Shown here: one piece after another, positions 11,896-24,479 of the stretch | How the letters are laid out: each line of letters starts with the position of its first letter | Numbering within the stretch: the first letter of the stretch is position 1 | Source: Cricetomys ansorgei | Taxonomy: Eukaryota; Chordata; Mammalia; Rodentia; Nesomyidae | DNA: 64,000 nt | Reading direction: 5' to 3' | NCBI GenBank assembly: GCA_026225945.1 | Contig: JAMJFZ010001133.1 | Coordinates: 4,174,501-4,238,500, forward strand | Notes under the pieces: generated by a model | What the model was told of the DNA's origin: nothing | Database searches by the model: none | What the model saw: only the letters and a program-made list of their open reading frames with translations | Position numbers and translations under genes: made by a program

Positions 11896-13749
11896 TAAAT
11901 GGAGGTATTGGATTTTCCTGTTTCTATTGTGAACTATCACTAGATTTTGAGGCAAATCATTTGGAAATATATTGATTTAGCAGAGCTCTAAGTTCTACCA
12001 AATCAAAAGCTAAGATATCAACAAATAGCATACAATGCTTATAACATATACGTCCCAATTTGTTATAATTTATCTATTTTATGTTTTCACCAATGTATTT
12101 TAAAAATATCTTGATTTAAAAAAAAAAAACATTTGTTTATGTAGCTATAAAACCAAATTAAACTCCTTTCATGTTAGAGCCTGTTGTTTAGGATAATTTG
12201 AACTCATATTCCATGACATGATCACTCATATTTCAAGAATAAAATATTGTATTCCTTTTGAGGTGAGAGCTGTAATTTGTATCAGAATTGTTATTCTTAA
12301 GAATCGCCTGCTATTTATATATTGCTGCATGTAGCAAAATCAGCTTCTCTACCTCAGCCTTTGCCTTTTATGATGCTTGCAGTAAATGAATCTTGGCTGT
12401 TGATTTTCTTTCCAGAAAGACCTGGAGAAATTTGATAATGTGATCAAAGGGTATTTTCCACTCTGAAATATTAACAGAAAAGTCTTTTCTCAACAACTCT
12501 CCTAGTATGGGTTGAAAAATGCATAAAAACAAACACAGCTACATAGGCCTTCACCTGTTATTTTAAATTAGACCGTGTTTCCCTCACAGACAGAAGTGTT
12601 TGGAGCCAGTATAGAACGGATATAATTTTTATGGCTGATTTCTAATTGTACTTTTTAAAAAGAAGTCTTTCCTATGCATATCTCTCCATCCATGCATTAG
12701 AGACATTTTATAGGATTTTGGCAAAGAGTATCCTTATATCTTCCTTTGCTGTGACTGCCAGTCACTCCTTATCCTAGCTGGCATCTCTCTGTGTCACAGT
12801 AGTGCCTAGGTTACTATTTATGTCCTAAGCTTCCTTGTTGATGTTATGTCCACTCACTTATCTAAACCCCAAAGCCTCATAATGACTTCAAAACCTTGCT
12901 CGGGTTTTAGAAATTGTAAAACTCCCACATGGAGATAAAAAGAAAGAAAGAAAGTGCTAACAAAATATTGCTGAGTTGGCAAAGCTACTGCGGGATTTAT
13001 AGACTTTTGTTTATGTGTGACATTAAGATAAAAACTGCGAAAACAAAGAATGGCATAAAGGTTATATTGGGCAGTAGATTTCATTCTCAAAACAAACATG
13101 AGCAAAATCATAAATTATTTAAAATCCTGCTGAGAAAACAAAAATGAAAATAGTTTCTTAAATCATATTTTAAAACTTACTTTGAAGCATAAAGTAACAC
13201 ATTAAAATAGTAAAACCTATACCACAGACATAGTTGAACAATGTGTATTCATCCTTATATATAGTCAGATATTAGTAATAATGTTATTACACTTAAATTT
13301 GGAAGCCATATCAGCATCTTCTATTTGGCAATGCGTTTTCTCCTGTTTTGACATTGCCTCCAAATAAATGCACGCCTCAGATTGTAGTGACTAGTCAATA
13401 CCATTGTGTACTCACATCACGCAGCATCAGCACCTTGCCTGGCAGTTACAAAGAACTTAGCAGAGGTATTCATTATTTGTGGTGCTGTCTTGGGTCCTGT
13501 TTACTAGTGTCATGCACTTTACTTGGCCTTTAGCTTCAGTTTCTTACTGTTACTGTATACAAGAGAAGTGAATAAGAAGAAACAAGAAAATGAAAAGAGG
13601 AGCTATGAGAAAATGGGATACATAATTACTAAAAATAAGAATATAATAGTTGTGAGCTTCAAGTTGAGTTAATTATGTCCAAAAAAGCAGAAGATCCTTA
13701 ATTCTAAAAAGCCAGCCAATAAATAATATTTCTATTACTCTTTTATGTC
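11896..13749. other. Unassigned DNA
   Basis: About 1.9 kb without an assignable repeat. A short poly-A lies at 12118-12130 and a short AAAG run near 12940. The frames at 12854-13147 are unsupported. Confidence 0.5.
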
Positions 13750-13842
13750 TATGTATGTGTGTATGTGTATGTGAGAGAGAGAGAGAGACAAACAGAGACA
13801 GACACAAAGAAACAGAGACAGAGACAGGGATAGAGATAGAGA
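13750..13842. repeat. Purine-rich GTAT/GAGACA simple repeat
   Basis: GTATGTGT units pass into GAGA and then degenerate hexamers of the type ACAGAG and GATAGA. Confidence 0.85.
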
Positions 13843-15010
13843 ATGACTTCTGTGAAATGATCCTCTAAGCTGCAAGAAAGCCTAGAAACATTACAGCACA
13901 TATATAGCCAGAGTCACTGCCTAATCAGACTGGGCAGAGGACACAATACAGAAAACTTGAGAACATGTAAATGCTATGTGGGATTAGTTCTTTAATTAAT
14001 ACAGTTAAGTTCCATAAATTTGTACCATATATAGAATTTCATTTTTCTGTATCATTTATAAATAAATTGCATAGGCTGGCATTATCTTGATGACTACAGA
14101 CACTCACCATGCTACATTTATATCTGGGTCCTCTTTGAACACTTTGATTTTCATGATATGTACTACTGATTGTTGATCCTGGGGTGCCACTGCCTTTAAG
14201 AGGATGACTTAATAATCAATCTGTGAAGGAAGTTGATTTTCTATTAATATTCAAACCAAATTTGTCTATTTCCAGACACTCTGGATAAAATGAGACATTG
14301 TATTTAATACAAAACACTAGCTAAACAATTGTATCTTTATCTGAAATCTGGGAATATGTTATATTATTTGTCAAAGGACAATTGAGATTTCAGATAGAAC
14401 TAATTTTGATAATTGACATTAAGAAAGTGAAATTGACCACTATTATCAACAGCCAGCCTAATGTGTTTATCAAAATTTATATATATTCAAGAGGGGGGAG
14501 GAATGAGATGTAAAAATGATTAAACTCTTTATTTCTTGTGATGGAAGAGTAATCTATGAGGCAAGGGATGGCACCTCCAGGAACTGAAAACTGAGAGTTC
14601 TCTACAATGTTTAGAAAGGATCCCAACCTGCCAATATCATGATGTTTCCTTGTGTAACGCACAGTAGTCTCTTGAGCTCAAAATAGATTGATGTTAGTGT
14701 AACTAAACAACTTTATAATTTGTGGTGGAGTAGGAATAGAAAGCTTAAACCTGTGCTGATGTTGAGATTTATTTTTTCTGATTATTTGGAGCCCCCTGAC
14801 CAGAAACACTTCTCATCTCTACCAAATAGGAAAATACAGCATTTCATTAAATGTTATTTCTAATTAATTTTAAAATAAGAACAGGGGAAATATCTAAATA
14901 TATTTTTACTGCTTTGTTTGCTTGCTTTGTTAGTCATATCTCTACCTAGCAAAAGGACCTTCTACCTGAGCACATGTGCTTAATGATATTACTTAAATTA
15001 TTCTAAAATA
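13843..15010. other. Unassigned AT-rich DNA
   Basis: Nothing recognised. Confidence 0.55.
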
Positions 15011-15212
15011 TTAATTTTTATTTTATATGTATAAATGTTTTGTCTGCATGCATTTGAGTGCACTGCCAGTTTGCTGGTGCCCACAGAGGTGAGAAGGTGT
15101 CAGATACCCAGAAATTAGAGTTACAGACAGCTGCAAGCCACCATGTGCATGACAGTGGGGTCTTATGCAAGAGAGGTAAGAGAACATACTCCTCAGCTTT
15201 CTCTCCAGCTCC
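15011..15212 (-). mobile_element. B2/B3 SINE, antisense
   Basis: Well-preserved reverse-complement order: TTTTATTTTATATGTATAAATG, TTTTGTCTGCATGCATTTG, GCTGGTGCCCACAGAGGTGA, AAATTAGAGTTACAGACAGC, AGCCACCATGTGCATGACAG, ending with TTTCTCTCCAGCTCCTG from the tRNA-like head. The 66-codon frame starting within it is incidental. Confidence 0.85.
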
Positions 15213-16100
15213 TGCTTAATATGTTTTTATATCAACATGGGCTTTTTTTGTACTTCCTTTTTTCTTTAAAAATATGGATGTTGAGAACACTCAATAAAAT
15301 CATATGCATTTGTATTGTTGCTTTACTGAAATTTTTGGTTTAATGAATGAGATTTGTTGTCACTCAGGCAGAAGCATTTGATTGTTTTGTTCTACCTGGA
15401 CTCAAGTAAGTATTTCTGCTTTGAATGATACTTGGGTGACTAAACTGTCACTGCTGCTCTTTCAAACTGAGTTTTTTCTATTATGTGACTTTTTTTCTGA
15501 AGGAGTTTTGATCCTATATCTTCAATCTCTTTCAAGCATGTACATGAAACCATCGATTTGGATCTATTATGTTTATAATAACTTAATGTACCACAAAGTG
15601 CTATACTTCTAAAAGAAATCTTTGAAGGCATGTGAACTATAAGGAATTATATAAAGTTCAAGGGATTAACATCAAAACTCTGGGATACTGATTAGGACCA
15701 TCTACAGAAAAATTAAACCAACATATTGCAAATTAGCATAAGAGCAGTCACCAGTTTGATATACTCAATCCTGCATGATGATAGTTACTTTGTATCTTTT
15801 TTTCATCATCAAAAGATTTCAAGGCCCATAAAATCAATGTCATTTACAAAACAGAAAGTCCTGGATTCATATATACAATGTGTCTTATTTGATGCAATAG
15901 ATTAAGAGGTAGAAAAGTAAGAGGTGATTCCACGTGACATCAAAGTTACAAGCCTCCACAGAAAAACCCAAATACCACAAAAGAAATTACATCTTTACCA
16001 GTTTCCTCAAATCAGTAATTTTAAAATTTCTTCCAAGCATTGACTAGATTTACTTTTAGGTAGAAAAATAATATTGATATAATGTAAAAGATAAATAATA
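15213..16100. other. Unassigned AT-rich DNA
   Basis: No recognised repeat. Overlapping frames of 63-76 codons on both strands have no family resemblance. Confidence 0.5.
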
Positions 16101-16192
16101 TTCTCTCTCTTCCTCTGCCTCTCTTGTCTCTCTCTCTGTATTTCTCTCTGTCTCTCTCTTTCTTTGTGTTTCTCTCTCTTTCTCTCTCTGGA
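16101..16192. repeat. TCTC-rich pyrimidine simple repeat
   Basis: Degenerate TC repeat with TCTCTG and CTTT variants. The Arg-Glu-rich antisense and Ser-Leu-rich sense frames over it are artefacts. Confidence 0.9.
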
Positions 16193-18309
16193 TGTCTTTG
16201 TGAGTGCAATTTAAGTTACATTTTAAAGAAATACAACTATAAATTATCACAATTTTGTAATCAAAATCTAACTCATTTTCTAGAAAGTACTCCAAATGCC
16301 TCAGTCTTGTGTATGTTCTAATTTCAATGGCAAGGAAGATAAAATCAGGACTGAAATTTATTAAGTGTACCAATCATTGAAAATAGTTTTTATTATACAT
16401 TCTTTCAGTCATAGAGGACATAAATAGTTTTCAAATGGGATATAATTGTCTTTTCTCTTTGGGAGTTTTACATTAATTTGAGTATATTATTTAAGCAATG
16501 AGTTGTCAATAATAGTTATTGCAATAGTGGCTACTAAGCCTGGAGGAAAAACAACAAAAGGTATTGAATTCTATGATGACTATGTAAATGTATAGTGACT
16601 GAGAATAACCAGACCAGGAATACATGTTAATTTCCCAAGATTTAAAAATACTAGGTTGTAGTGATACAGAGTTCTTTAATGAAATCAGGAAGACTCAACT
16701 TTATAAAATTGTCCAGCAAGCTTTGAATGGAAAGAATTACATATTTGATCTGGCATGAATATTAGGTAAAATAAAAAGATGGGACAGTAAGGTGATGCAA
16801 ATGGATATTTTATTTCATTTAATTATAAACTTCCTCAAAGTAGTTTCTAACTTATTGAGACCATAATGATCCTAATATTTGCTTCATTCTCCAATGGAAT
16901 ACTTCTGCTATCCTTGGGATTCAAGCTACCGTTTTGACTATCACAGCTACTGTTTTGACTATCACAGCTATTATAGATCATATTGAAGATATCTACCCTG
17001 TGTATTTTGAGATATTGAAGAAATAATTTCTATAATTTTTAAAACTGAACACTGCGTTGTTTTCCATACTGACGTCTTTTATAAATTATCAAATTCTTAA
17101 AAAAATATTGATTACAAGAATTTAAATAGTCTCCGTAATAGATTACATGGGCTTAGTATGTCCACATTCAAAATGTGCCACCATCCCTATTTGCTATTGA
17201 GTCCTTTCTAACTTTCTCTGGATTACTTGTAAAAACAAAATCAGAACTTCTAGTTCTACTTCTTATACAATACCAGGATTCATGTAGATGTTGCTATAAT
17301 TGTCAGTCAAAATGTACTTATCACACCCTGGCAAATGTCATGTGAATACAATAATAAAATAAAGTAGACCAAAGAAAAGGAAAATAATGATTCCCAAAAT
17401 TTACTTTTTAGTAGGAAGAAAGATTCAACCCAGAAGCTACAAATGAAATAATAATACAATAATACAATAATTTTTAGATTCTTTAGAAAACCTGGGTGGA
17501 AAGAAAAAGTGGAGTATGTTTATAGGAGTATACAAGGGAGTGCCATGAAGCTGACAATTTAGGGAAGTGAGATACGAGGATACAGCAAGATAACTGGGAA
17601 AAGATGAGAAAAAAAAAGGCAATTAAGTACCATGAGAACTGTCCAAGTCCTGAGGCTTGAGAGGAACCATATAGTCAAGAGCACATGCTTGCCTCCTCAT
17701 TAAGTCAGGACTCCTGTTGTTTTGTAACCACCATCAATTACTATGTGAAGATAACCTGGCAACAAAAAAGTTAGATGGTTTCACAAAAGTACATCCCTCT
17801 GAGGTAACAGGAAAAAACGGGCAAGTGTAGCAGCTGAAGAGAGAAGTGACTTACAAAACATTGTTGTTTAAAAGGACCACTATGATTATGTGTTGAGTAA
17901 AAATATTTCACAGAAAGTAAAGTTGTGTGTCAACAGAAGAAGTAGGAAGCAGTCACACTAATCAAGCTAAAAATGATAGCTGCTTAGACTATGGTAGTAA
18001 TAAAGAGCATAATGACTTGTCAGACACTGGATGTAGGAACGGAAACGAGCTGCTGACGTAAGGTGGCATTAGATAAGGAGTTCAAAGTTCCTGACATATG
18101 AAACTGGTAGTTGTATGCTTGTGGTTCCTGAGATGTGAAAGACTGAGATGGTGTCATTGCCACGTTTGAGCAAAAATAAATGAAGTCTTCAATTTTAGAT
18201 AGCTAATGATATGAATATTTTTTGATACACAAAGAATGGTGAGTATCACCAGTTAGATTTAAACCTCAAGTCAAAGAAGTGTGTTTTCCAGATAATTATA
18301 ATAGTCAAG
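16193..18309. other. Unassigned AT-rich DNA with small tandem duplications
   Basis: Contains the 21-bp duplication listed separately and a short AATAATAC repeat at about 17451-17470. No gene or repeat family is assignable over about 2.1 kb. Confidence 0.5.
16925..16970. repeat. 21-bp tandem duplication
   Basis: A 21-bp unit beginning GCTAC and ending TATCACA occurs twice in direct succession (16925-16945 and 16946-16966) with one C/T difference, followed by the first four bases of a third unit. Near-identity suggests a recent local duplication. Confidence 0.9.
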
Positions 18310-18358
<49 letters not shown>

Positions 18359-18359
18359 G

Positions 18360-18437
<78 letters not shown>
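18310..18437. repeat. (AC)n(AT)n compound microsatellite
   Basis: About twenty AC units run into AT-rich sequence, with an uninterrupted AT run at 18373-18437. The downstream antisense SINE head indicates that this is a grown SINE tail. The Tyr-Ile and His-Thr frames are artefacts. Confidence 0.95.
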
Positions 18438-18439
<2 letters not shown>

Positions 18440-18440
<1 letters not shown>

Positions 18441-18511
18441 GCTGGATGTCCAAATTCAGCTCCTGCTTGTGTAGCAAGCACATACAACCACTGAATCATC
18501 TCTAGAGCCCT
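18440..18511 (-). mobile_element. B3/B2 SINE 5' part, antisense
   Basis: AAATTCAGCTCCTGCTTGTG, GTAGCAAGCAC and AACCACTGAATCATCTCTAG match the reverse complement of the tRNA-derived head. The body between head and tail is missing or replaced by the microsatellite. Confidence 0.65.
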
Positions 18512-19588
18512 AATTGTTCCTACAAAAGCTGAAAAAAGAACCAGCATCCTTATAATAATGGAAGATGGGTTAGAGGTTGGATAAACGATGCATAGTGAAG
18601 TACTTGCAAAATACCCAGCAGATGGTACATTATTGTCATTCTATTTTAGCTATTATTGTGCCGTCTATGATACAACAATATATTTTACACCAGTCTACTT
18701 GAAAACAATATTTCAGCCAGAACTTATGGCTTTAATAATAGTGATTTAAGCTAGGAGAGCAAACATTAATGAGGAGCTATTTGTGACACAAGTGAGCCAT
18801 GCTGCATCTTCAGCTGCACACACTCACTTTACATCCGTTTCTTTGTTAGCCATCATCCCTCTTCTCAGCTCTTCAGAACCTACCTGGGAGCATTCAACTG
18901 TTTCTCCAGAAATAAATCCTACATTCACCCTTGAATTGCAGCAACATTCTTATAATTGAAAAAGAATATTCAAAATAAATCTAAATAGTCTTTTCTTACA
19001 GAAGATGTACATTGCTCTGAGGAAGGTGGAAATGAAATTACCATAACTTAAGCTATATTTATGCCTTTTTATTAATATCAACTCTATTTTCAAAGTGTTA
19101 CATTCACTCTGAATAAAAGCATGCCAGTGTGTACTTACACATGTAAATATAACCATATATTTATCCAATAGGTCAAAATATTACACTTGAGTTTATTTAT
19201 TCTGCTTTTGTATGATATCACTCAAATATTGTCTTCCCATAGTGAGTAGAAAATGAGTTTCTTAAACTTCATCAACTTTTTCTGGAATTTGTATATGTGT
19301 GTATTCACAGCCATTTTACACAAAATTGTGCAAACAAATAAGATTGAATGAACAAAGTAGCAAAATGATCCCGATCCCTAGTTTTGGGGTTCTGTAACTT
19401 TCTGTCATCTTGAGATTAAGGGCACACAAGATATTATTCCAGGCTAGCCAAAATATGCCAAGCTTCAGGTTCAATGAGAGACTAAGCTTCAAGATAATAA
19501 GGTAGAGAGTAATGGGTATGGTGGCCAAAAACCTCCTCTGGCTTTTATGTATGTGTTTATGAATATACTTCGATACACATATATGTAG
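18512..19588. other. Unassigned DNA
   Basis: No recognised repeat or gene. Confidence 0.55.
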
Positions 19589-19635
19589 CGCACACACACA
19601 CACATACACAAACACACACACACACACACACACAC
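19589..19635. repeat. (CA)n microsatellite
   Basis: CA units with CATACA and AAACAC interruptions. Confidence 0.95.
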
Positions 19636-19888
19636 TGAAGGATATGGACACCAATCAGAAAGAAACTTCCATATTTCAACTATATACTATGCCCACACAA
19701 AATAAATATTTAAAGTAAAAATAAAATCAATAGGATTTTAATATGTATTATGAAAATGATGCTCATGGAGACCAAATCTTGTACTCTGATTGAAAGTCAG
19801 TCCAAATATTGCTAGCCAGTCATTGGAATTTATAGATTTTACTTTCTTACTACAGGACAGAATTTGTGGGCTTCTTTAACAAACTGTA
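19636..19888. other. Unassigned DNA
   Basis: Nothing recognised. Confidence 0.55.
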
Positions 19889-20093
19889 TTCAGTTTTATT
19901 TTATGTGTATATGTGAAGGCCTACATATAGGTGAGTGAGCCACGTGCTTGGTGTCCTTGGAGCTCAGAAGAGGGCCAAGGATCCTTAGCATTAGAATTAT
20001 AGGTGGTTGTTAACTTAGGTGTTAGGGAATGAACCCTAACTCCTAACCCAGCTCCTTTGCAAAATTGTAACCACTAGGCTATCTCACTAGACC
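19889..20093 (-). mobile_element. B2/B3 SINE, antisense
   Basis: TTTTATTTTATGTGTATATG, GGAGCTCAGAAGAGGGCCAA, TTAGAATTATAGGTGGTTGT and a diverged head (AACCACTAGGCTATCTCACT) are in reverse-complement B2/B3 order. Confidence 0.75.
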
Positions 20094-20123
20094 AAAAAAA
20101 TTAATTTTAACACACACAAAATT

Positions 20124-20590
20124 TGTTGTACTTTTTTGTTATGGTCTGTCTCCTTTTGTTGTAAATAGAAGATTCTTTGATGAGGGGTGAGATCTATATG
20201 TATCTGTGGATGTAAGGATAAATATTTAGAATGTAATTGACATTACTCTGGCTTAGTAAAATGGCAGTTGAAGGTTCTCCTCCAAGATCTATGACTGTTC
20301 TACTTATAAGTAGTTGTCTAGGTTTCCAAAACCAGACATAATTTTTCTATTTCTCAGCATAACTTAAGTTCAACTAGAGAGCTGTTGGTGATTGACAAGA
20401 TATGTGTGCCACTATTATATCCTTAGTGATACTGCCTTGCTGATCATTGTTGTAGTTCATAGGTGTCATAGTAGGTTGGGACTATTGGTTGCTTCCCTCT
20501 CTTGGAAGATAGAATGGTGACTTCTACTAGCATGAAATCTAGTGCTAAAGGAGGGGGTTTTCATGTTTAATCCCTCCATGCATCCTATTT
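20124..20590 (-). mobile_element. L1 (Lx-like) 3' UTR fragment, antisense
   Basis: Landmarks in order: GATGAGGGGTGAGATCTA, GGATAAATATTTAGAATGTA, AAATGGCAGTTGAAGGTTCT, GAGAGCTGTTGGTGATTGAC, TATGTGTGCCACTATTATA, GTTGTAGTTCATAGGTGTCA, GAAATCTAGTGCTAAAGGAG. I recall this order from an abundant rodent L1-associated repeat read in reverse. It continues the consensus where the fragment at 30625-31205 stops. Confidence 0.7.
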
Positions 20591-21181
20591 TTACAGACTT
20601 ACTGCTTGAATAAAGTAACAGGACAGGTACAACTCAAGGGAAAAGGAGAATTGAAACCAGAGGTAGATTTAGCATGGTTAGGAGTTAAGATAATAAAAAC
20701 TTAAAGTAGGACTTAAATGGCATAGTTGGGCACTTAGAAAATATTTGGTCTCTTAATCAAATATATTTTATGATAGTAAAGCTGACAGAATAATTGTCTT
20801 GTTACTCATGAGGTGTGAGCTTTGAAATTTAGCCACAGGCCAGTTGGAAGTAAATACTCCTAGAAAGTAGTTTTTATTAAAGGGAAACTTTTGCAAACTG
20901 GGTACATGCTTTGGAAAAAATTCTTTCTAGATCTTCACACTGTAGTTGAGCTTCTGTACAGTTCATCCTTCCCTATACTTTCCTGCCTACTCAGTTAGTG
21001 GTGCAAATAACAGGCACCTTCCGTGAAGAAAGAAAAAAAAAAAACGATCCGTTAGTTTTTGTTAAAATTTTCCTTATGCTTAAAGTCAATGGGATGGGAA
21101 AGACTGGAATAGATTTTCAGTTCGAAGACTGAAAGCTATTACTGCTTTATTGTCTCTACAACTTTTTACATGATGTTTTAA
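20591..21181. other. Unassigned DNA
   Basis: No recognised repeat apart from a short poly-A near 21032-21044. Confidence 0.5.
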
Positions 21182-21375
21182 AAAAGTATTTATTTTTCCT
21201 CTCTCATAACATGTCCAACCTCTCACCTCCCCTCCTCTGCTCCTCTCTGCTACCCCATCTCCCCTCTCCCCCAGATCTGCTACCTCACCAACCTCTCCCT
21301 GGAAAAGTTTTCCTGGGGTTACAGCTCAAGAAGGTCATACTAAGGTAGAACAAGGTGAGACACTAATCTCTGTTA
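21182..21375 (-). mobile_element. L1 3' terminal UTR, antisense
   Basis: Starts at an A/T-rich tail, then has a pyrimidine-rich tract with CTCCCCTCTCCCCCAGATC, TCCTGGGGTTACAGCTCAAG and AGGTAGAACAAGGTGAGACA. This is the reverse complement of the L1 3' UTR polypurine tract and flanks. Confidence 0.75.
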
Positions 21376-21627
21376 AGAAGATTCCTGAGATCATTTGGTG
21401 GTGTGTACTTGTCTCCCTGCAGGAAAAGTGAATTCTGTTTTCCTGGTTTGCGAATGTTCACATTTACCTCTATATTTATTTGTTCGTGAACTATTTATTC
21501 TTTTCATGTTTAAGAAAGTCACAAACTATTACTGATTTGCTTATTAGTTTTCTTAAAACTAAGTGCTCTAGAGATAAGTATCTAGTCAAGTCACTAAGAA
21601 TTCACTGGTTTTTAAATATTCGGAAAT
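21376..21627. other. Unassigned DNA
   Basis: Nothing recognised. Confidence 0.5.
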
Positions 21628-21834
21628 GAGGCCAGAGAAATGATTTACTGGATAAGAATGGTTGTTGTTCTTGCAGAGGACTGGAGTTTAGTCCCCAGCA
21701 CCTACGTTGGGTAACTCACAACTCATAGCTCCAGTTCCAGGAGAACTATTGTTGTGTTCTGACCTCCTCAGAAACCAGCAAATATGTGCCTGTGCATGCA
21801 TATACACAAACACATACCTAAAAAAGTAAACAAA
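21628..21834 (+). mobile_element. B2/B3 SINE, sense
   Basis: GAGGCCAGAGAAATGATTTA (A-box region), GAGGACTGGAGTTTAGTCCC (B-box region), TAACTCACAACTCATAGCTC, AGTTCCAGGAGAACT and GTTCTGACCTCCTCAG follow the B3 consensus order. The tail is A-rich with ACACAAACAC. Confidence 0.8.
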
Positions 21835-21965
21835 CCTTCAATCAGTTTAAAGAAAACCAAATAGTTTCTTTTATAATTTAAGCCAACAAAAATTCCATCA
21901 AAAGATTGAGGTCAACTATTTGCTCATTTAAAATGAATATGTTCCTTTTTTATACTTTTATAGAG

Positions 21966-22146
21966 TTTTAAAGTTATTTGTGTATGTCTGTGTACTATGT
22001 GCAAGCCTGGAGACTGTAGAGGCCAGAAGAGGGTATCTGATCCCCTGGAACAGGAATTCAGATTGTAACAAGCTATCATGCGTGTTTAGAGGAACCCAAG
22101 TCCTCTGGAAGTTCAACCAGTGCCCTTGAGCCATTTCTCCAGTCCC
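21966..22146 (-). mobile_element. B2/B3 SINE, antisense
   Basis: TAGAGGCCAGAAGAGGGTAT, GATCCCCTGGAACAGGAATT, CCCAAGTCCTCTGGAAG and GAGCCATTTCTCCAGTCCC run in reverse-complement order and end at a clear tRNA-like head. The 69-codon antisense frame across it is translated SINE sequence. Confidence 0.85.
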
Positions 22147-22617
22147 CCAAATAAACATAAACTTCAAAATCTAGGAAATAGTTTATTAAATAACACTCTT
22201 ATGTCAAAGTTCTACCTGCTTCAGCCTTAAGGATGGCTTTATCATAAGATTATATAGTTATAGTCATAGCCTTAGACCCCAAGAGTTTGAATAAACTAAC
22301 ATTGTTATCAAAATCTAAGCCCAGATTTTCTTCATTTAATTACAGCTAAAATTATTCTCGATTATTCTTTTATTTTACCCATTTTAGAAAGGATCATGAC
22401 TCACCAATCTTCTTGCCTTCTGGAATATTTCTATTTATGATTATGTCAAGAAACTGCCAAAATAAGTCATTTGTAGGGGAGAGAAATTAAGTTTTCAGAA
22501 GTTATTGAAAGGTTATGAACAAAATAACTTTCTTCAAATTATTTTGAAGTTCTAAAGAGTATATATGTATAAATGTACATATGCATGTTTGGTATACAAA
22601 GACATTCTGTTTGTTCT
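22147..22617. other. Unassigned AT-rich DNA
   Basis: Nothing recognised. Confidence 0.55.
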
Positions 22618-22782
22618 TTTTTTTTTTCTTTTCTGTTTTTTTCTCTTTGAGACAGGGTTTCTCTGTTGTAACTCTGGCTGTCCTGGAACTCACTCTGTAG
22701 ACCAGGCTGGCCTCTATCTCACAGAGATCCACCTGCCTCTGCTTCCTAAGTGCTGAGATTAAATGCAGGTGTTCCTGGCTAC
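22618..22782 (-). mobile_element. B1 SINE, antisense, TGTAACTC variant
   Basis: A poly-T-rich tail is followed by GAGACAGGGTTTCTCTGTTG, TAACTCTGGCTGTCCTGGAA, TGTAGACCAGGCTGGCC, ACAGAGATCCACCTGCC and TGCTGAGATTAAATG. Near full-length. It shares the variant left arm with most of the younger B1 copies in the window. Confidence 0.92.
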
Positions 22783-23211
22783 TGAGCTGATGGTAGCTGT
22801 TACAGTTGTGTTTTTAACTAAGTTCACTATGATAGGTAGTTTTTCTACACTCTCCACATAAAGTCCTGGCATTATGGTGAAAATGGCAGGTTTATGTAAC
22901 TTCCATTTATATGGTTATTTTCCAAATAGAAGAAGTAACTTCTGATGGCTAAGACTAAACCCTATGCCTGATGGGAGAGTGTGACTAGGACTGAAGGCAA
23001 GGCCTCACTACCTATATCTGACAAAAAAATGTATAAAGGGGAAGGAGCCTGACTGACAATTACAGCAGTGGCCATCTCAGGAAAAAAAAAGGGAGGAGGG
23101 AGGGAAGAACATGAGGTACAAACTTCTGGGTCGGATAACTCCGCAAACTTTTATTTTGGAAGTTACAGAGCAATGTATTTGAAAATCTCTTCCATTGTTT
23201 TATTTTTAATA
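22783..23211. other. Unassigned DNA
   Basis: No recognised repeat. A GGGAGG-rich purine patch lies near 23080-23104. Confidence 0.5.
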
Positions 23212-23512
23212 TATTTTATATAATCTTAGAGAAAGAATACATACATGCAATGTGTCTTGAATATGTTCACCCTCTACACTTCTCCTCAAACTCCTCGCAG
23301 ACCTCTGACCATGTCTTTCATGGCCTATAAACCATCTATTGGAGCATAGGCAACTGTGAAGAAAACTGAATCTTCTTCCCCTAGCAGCCATCAATTGCCC
23401 ATAGCTTTTCATCTAGAATTAGGGCCTGAGGATACCTTCCCAAGACACACTGGAACGTTTACTGGCTTGATCTTGTGAAAGCAACCACAAGTGCTGTGAC
23501 TTCACATTTGCA
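23212..23512 (-). mobile_element. L1 (Lx-like) 3' UTR fragment, antisense
   Basis: ATTGGAGCATAGGCAACTGT, AGCAGCCATCAATTGCCCAT, CTTTTCATCTAGAATTAGGG, GGAACGTTTACTGGCTTGAT, CTTGTGAAAGCAACCACAAG and CTGTGACTTCAC are in the order I recall for antisense rodent L1 3' UTR. Confidence 0.7.
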
Positions 23513-24479
23513 AACCTACAAATTATAGCTAGAGAAGAAAATCATTCACTGGTAGATTTTGTTACACACTCTTTCTATGTATCTCATGCTTATCTTAAAG
23601 TTGTGACAGATAATCCTCCTGCCTCAGGCTCCCTGAATTCTGTCATTTTAGGCATGTACACACAGTTGTATTTGAAAATGGAATCCATAGTTTTATATAT
23701 TTTTAAATCACAGAATATACTGAATCCAAAGCATCCTAAAACCTCTTTTATAAAAATAAATACTGGGATAAGATTGGATTTAAAAATTCATAGTGAGTTC
23801 ATAGCAATATGGACACTTTTAGGATAGAAACCTTTATAATCAAGTAGGTAACTGTGAAATTCTTGTGTTGAATATATTTAAAGCCATTCCTTACTCAGAG
23901 AGCTACTAAATAAAATATATAAAATAAAAATTCATTTTTATGATTTTTCTCTATGATTCCTAATTTTATTACTTAGTATCCACAATATTTATAGGAGTGA
24001 ATTTGCATGGTCATATTTTCCTCTAATGACTATGTATTTAATTGCAGAAGCTATAATTTTATTTAAGTTTCACAATTTATTTTGGATATTAAAATGACAT
24101 AGTATTACAGGAATGTGTAAGTGATAAAAGCTAAGCAACAAAAGTGCAAAGTCAATATAAATGCTCAAAAGATTGCAAGGGTTACTTCTTAAATTAGAGC
24201 GATTTAGCTTATATATAGTTACAATAAAACAAATGAAGGTCATGAGATCATTTTATATATAAATCTGTATTTCATCCAAAATATTTCTCGGTCTATTGAA
24301 AGGAAAATTGATTAGAATGAGATTGTAAGAAATATATCTGAAAACAAACTCCATTTGTACTTAGTACTACTATAGTTTCACTCTGTTTTTCTTGCAAAAA
24401 ATTTTAGCCCTTTAATCAACTGGGCAAGAAAGCATACTAGAGTGACATTTGGAAATTATCTTTGTTACTATATCAGGCT
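23513..24479. other. Unassigned AT-rich DNA
   Basis: No recognised repeat. A 74-codon frame near 23.6-23.8 kb is unsupported. Confidence 0.5.

Noticed and set aside
13480..13560. MIR-like segment (TTAGCTTCAGTTTCTTACTG)
   Set aside because: Only about 20 bases resemble MIR. Too short to separate from chance without a profile search.
16021..16373. Arg-Glu-rich frames resembling a charged coiled coil
   Set aside because: They are translations of the TCTC-rich simple repeat in antisense.
17640..17760. Possible B3-like SINE (GTCAAGAGCACATGCTTGCC)
   Set aside because: Only the first 20 bases resemble the SINE head; the rest does not follow the consensus order.
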